The notes below the pieces were generated by a model, which worked only from the letters and a program-made list of their open reading frames with translations, was not told the DNA's origin and did no database searches. From Deltaproteobacteria bacterium (lineage in GTDB: Bacteria > Myxococcota > Polyangia > Polyangiales > B10-G4), in NCBI GenBank assembly GCA_019312705.1, contig JAFDCW010000387.1, forward strand, positions 1 to 7,120: DNA of 7,120 nt, in the 5' to 3' direction. Shown piece after piece: positions 6,654 to 7,120 of this stretch. The position numbers were made by a program, and so were the translations under genes. Each line of letters opens with the position of its first letter. Positions within the stretch are counted from its first letter, which is position 1.

Positions 6654-6795
6654 ACAGCATCGCCTGGAGCGCGATCCGCTGCGCGATCTGGCCCCTGTTG
6701 CTGCGCTGCCTGCTCTCCTACAAAGGTAGGCTCCGCGGGCTGCTCGCAACTGGAGCCACCTCGCTTGCGTCTCACGCTCCATCCGACACTGTTTA
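6651..6795. repeat. 145-bp inverted-repeat element after the DUF4272 gene
   Basis: The ends 6651-6671 (TAAACAGCATCGCCTGGAGC, then G) and 6775-6795 are inverted repeats agreeing at 17 of 21 positions. Between them is a hairpin with arms AGGT-A-GGCTCC (6724-6734) and GGAGCC-ACCT (6752-6761): ten pairs and one bulged A. The segment has no convincing gene. It looks like a decayed insertion-sequence remnant or small non-autonomous element. It separates two convergent genes and could also act as a transcription barrier, although no run of T follows the stems. Confidence 0.55.
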
Positions 6796-6819
6796 GACAC
6801 GCTCCATCCGACACTGTTT
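6773..6819. repeat. 25-bp-period tandem duplication at the right end of the element
   Basis: Two identical 22-nt copies (6773-6794 and 6798-6819) share the core CTCCATCCGACACTGTTT and are separated by AGA, a period of 25 bp. The first copy is also the right arm of the 145-bp inverted repeat. Duplicated ends like this can arise when one element inserts into, or recombines at, the end of another. Confidence 0.9.
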
Positions 6820-6885
6820 GAAAGTGAAAGCCCGCGACGATGGCAATGGCCACCGCCCGGGCAACGGGCCACGCGACGACAGAGT

Positions 6886-7120
6886 TCAGTTCAGCTGCGA
6901 GGGCATGGCAGCAGCATCGGTGGAGAAGGCGAGCTTGTACGACGCTCCGCCGTCTTCGGTGCTGTAGCTGCCGACCCAAATCTTGTAGGTGCCGGCGGGG
7001 AACGATTCCATGGTGACGACGGGGTTGAGCTCTTCGGTGTCGTCGTTGCAGATGTAGCTGCCGTCGGGCTTCTGGATGACGAGAGTGATGTCCTCGTCGG
7101 CGCGAGCGTAGACGCGGAGT
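6886..7120 (-). CDS. Secreted protein with pre-peptidase C-terminal (PPC)-like domain, C-terminal part
   Basis: Minus-strand frame entering from the right edge and ending at a TGA (6888-6886), 77 residues visible. It reads LRVYARADEDITLVIQKPDG, then SYICNDDTEELNPVV, then FPAGTYKIWVGSYSTEDGG and finally YKLAFSTD. The pattern D.TLVI..PDG...CNDD.....P......aG.Y.IWVGsY is a beta-sandwich PPC-like module common at the ends of secreted proteases and other exported proteins, especially in myxobacteria (from memory). The module may aid secretion, folding or surface attachment. The catalytic or main domain, if any, lies outside the window. It is convergent with the DUF4272 gene, with a 232-bp gap holding only repeats. 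Confidence 0.75.
   Translation of the reverse strand, partial: LRVYARADEDITLVIQKPDGSYICNDDTEELNPVVTMESFPAGTYKIWVGSYSTEDGGASYKLAFSTDAAAMPSQLN

Noticed and set aside
6630..6979. Two small minus-strand frames (80 and 109 codons) across the second repeat region
   Set aside because: They cross the tandem repeat and the end of the PPC-domain gene in the wrong frame, with Arg/Ala-rich composition and no homology seen.

Overview
The window is GC-rich and densely coding, with two genes cut by its edges. Lipoprotein-type signals, an RND efflux system, a DUF6265 protein, a DUF4272 protein and a secreted protein ending in a 'DxTLVIxxPDG...CNDD...G.Y.IWVG' domain suggest a Gram-negative bacterium, most likely a myxobacterial or related deltaproteobacterial lineage. 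That taxonomic call is inference from gene style; no marker gene is present.

Layout: (1) bases 1-229, minus strand: the N-terminal part of an XdhC/CoxI-family protein. (2) 239-799, plus strand, divergent from it: a small exported DUF6265 protein. (3) 798-958: a 161-bp structured inverted-repeat element with 27-bp arms and three internal hairpins. (4) 744-4098, minus strand: a large RND inner-membrane transporter whose frame is broken by one extra base in a run of five G (1977-1981), and whose C-terminal tail is encoded by the 161-bp element plus the antisense strand of the DUF6265 gene. (5) 4095-5252, minus strand: the lipoprotein periplasmic adaptor, overlapping the transporter by 4 bp (GTGA). 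(6) 5253-5528: a divergent intergenic region with a possible operator and an 11-codon leader or frameshifted true start for the adaptor. (7) 5529-6653, plus strand: a DUF4272 protein. (8) 6651-6819: a second, unrelated repeat region (inverted ends plus a 25-bp tandem duplication). (9) 6886-7120, minus strand: the C-terminal end of a secreted PPC-type protein.

Adaptor and transporter form one translationally coupled operon and would build a tripartite export pump. No outer-membrane channel gene or dedicated regulator is in the window, so the channel would be encoded elsewhere. The remaining genes look like unrelated neighbours. I found no clear new multi-gene system. The most notable signals are the two repeat elements sitting exactly at gene 3' ends, where they supply stop codons or protein tails, and two apparent homopolymer frameshifts in the pump operon, which could be real decay or sequence error.
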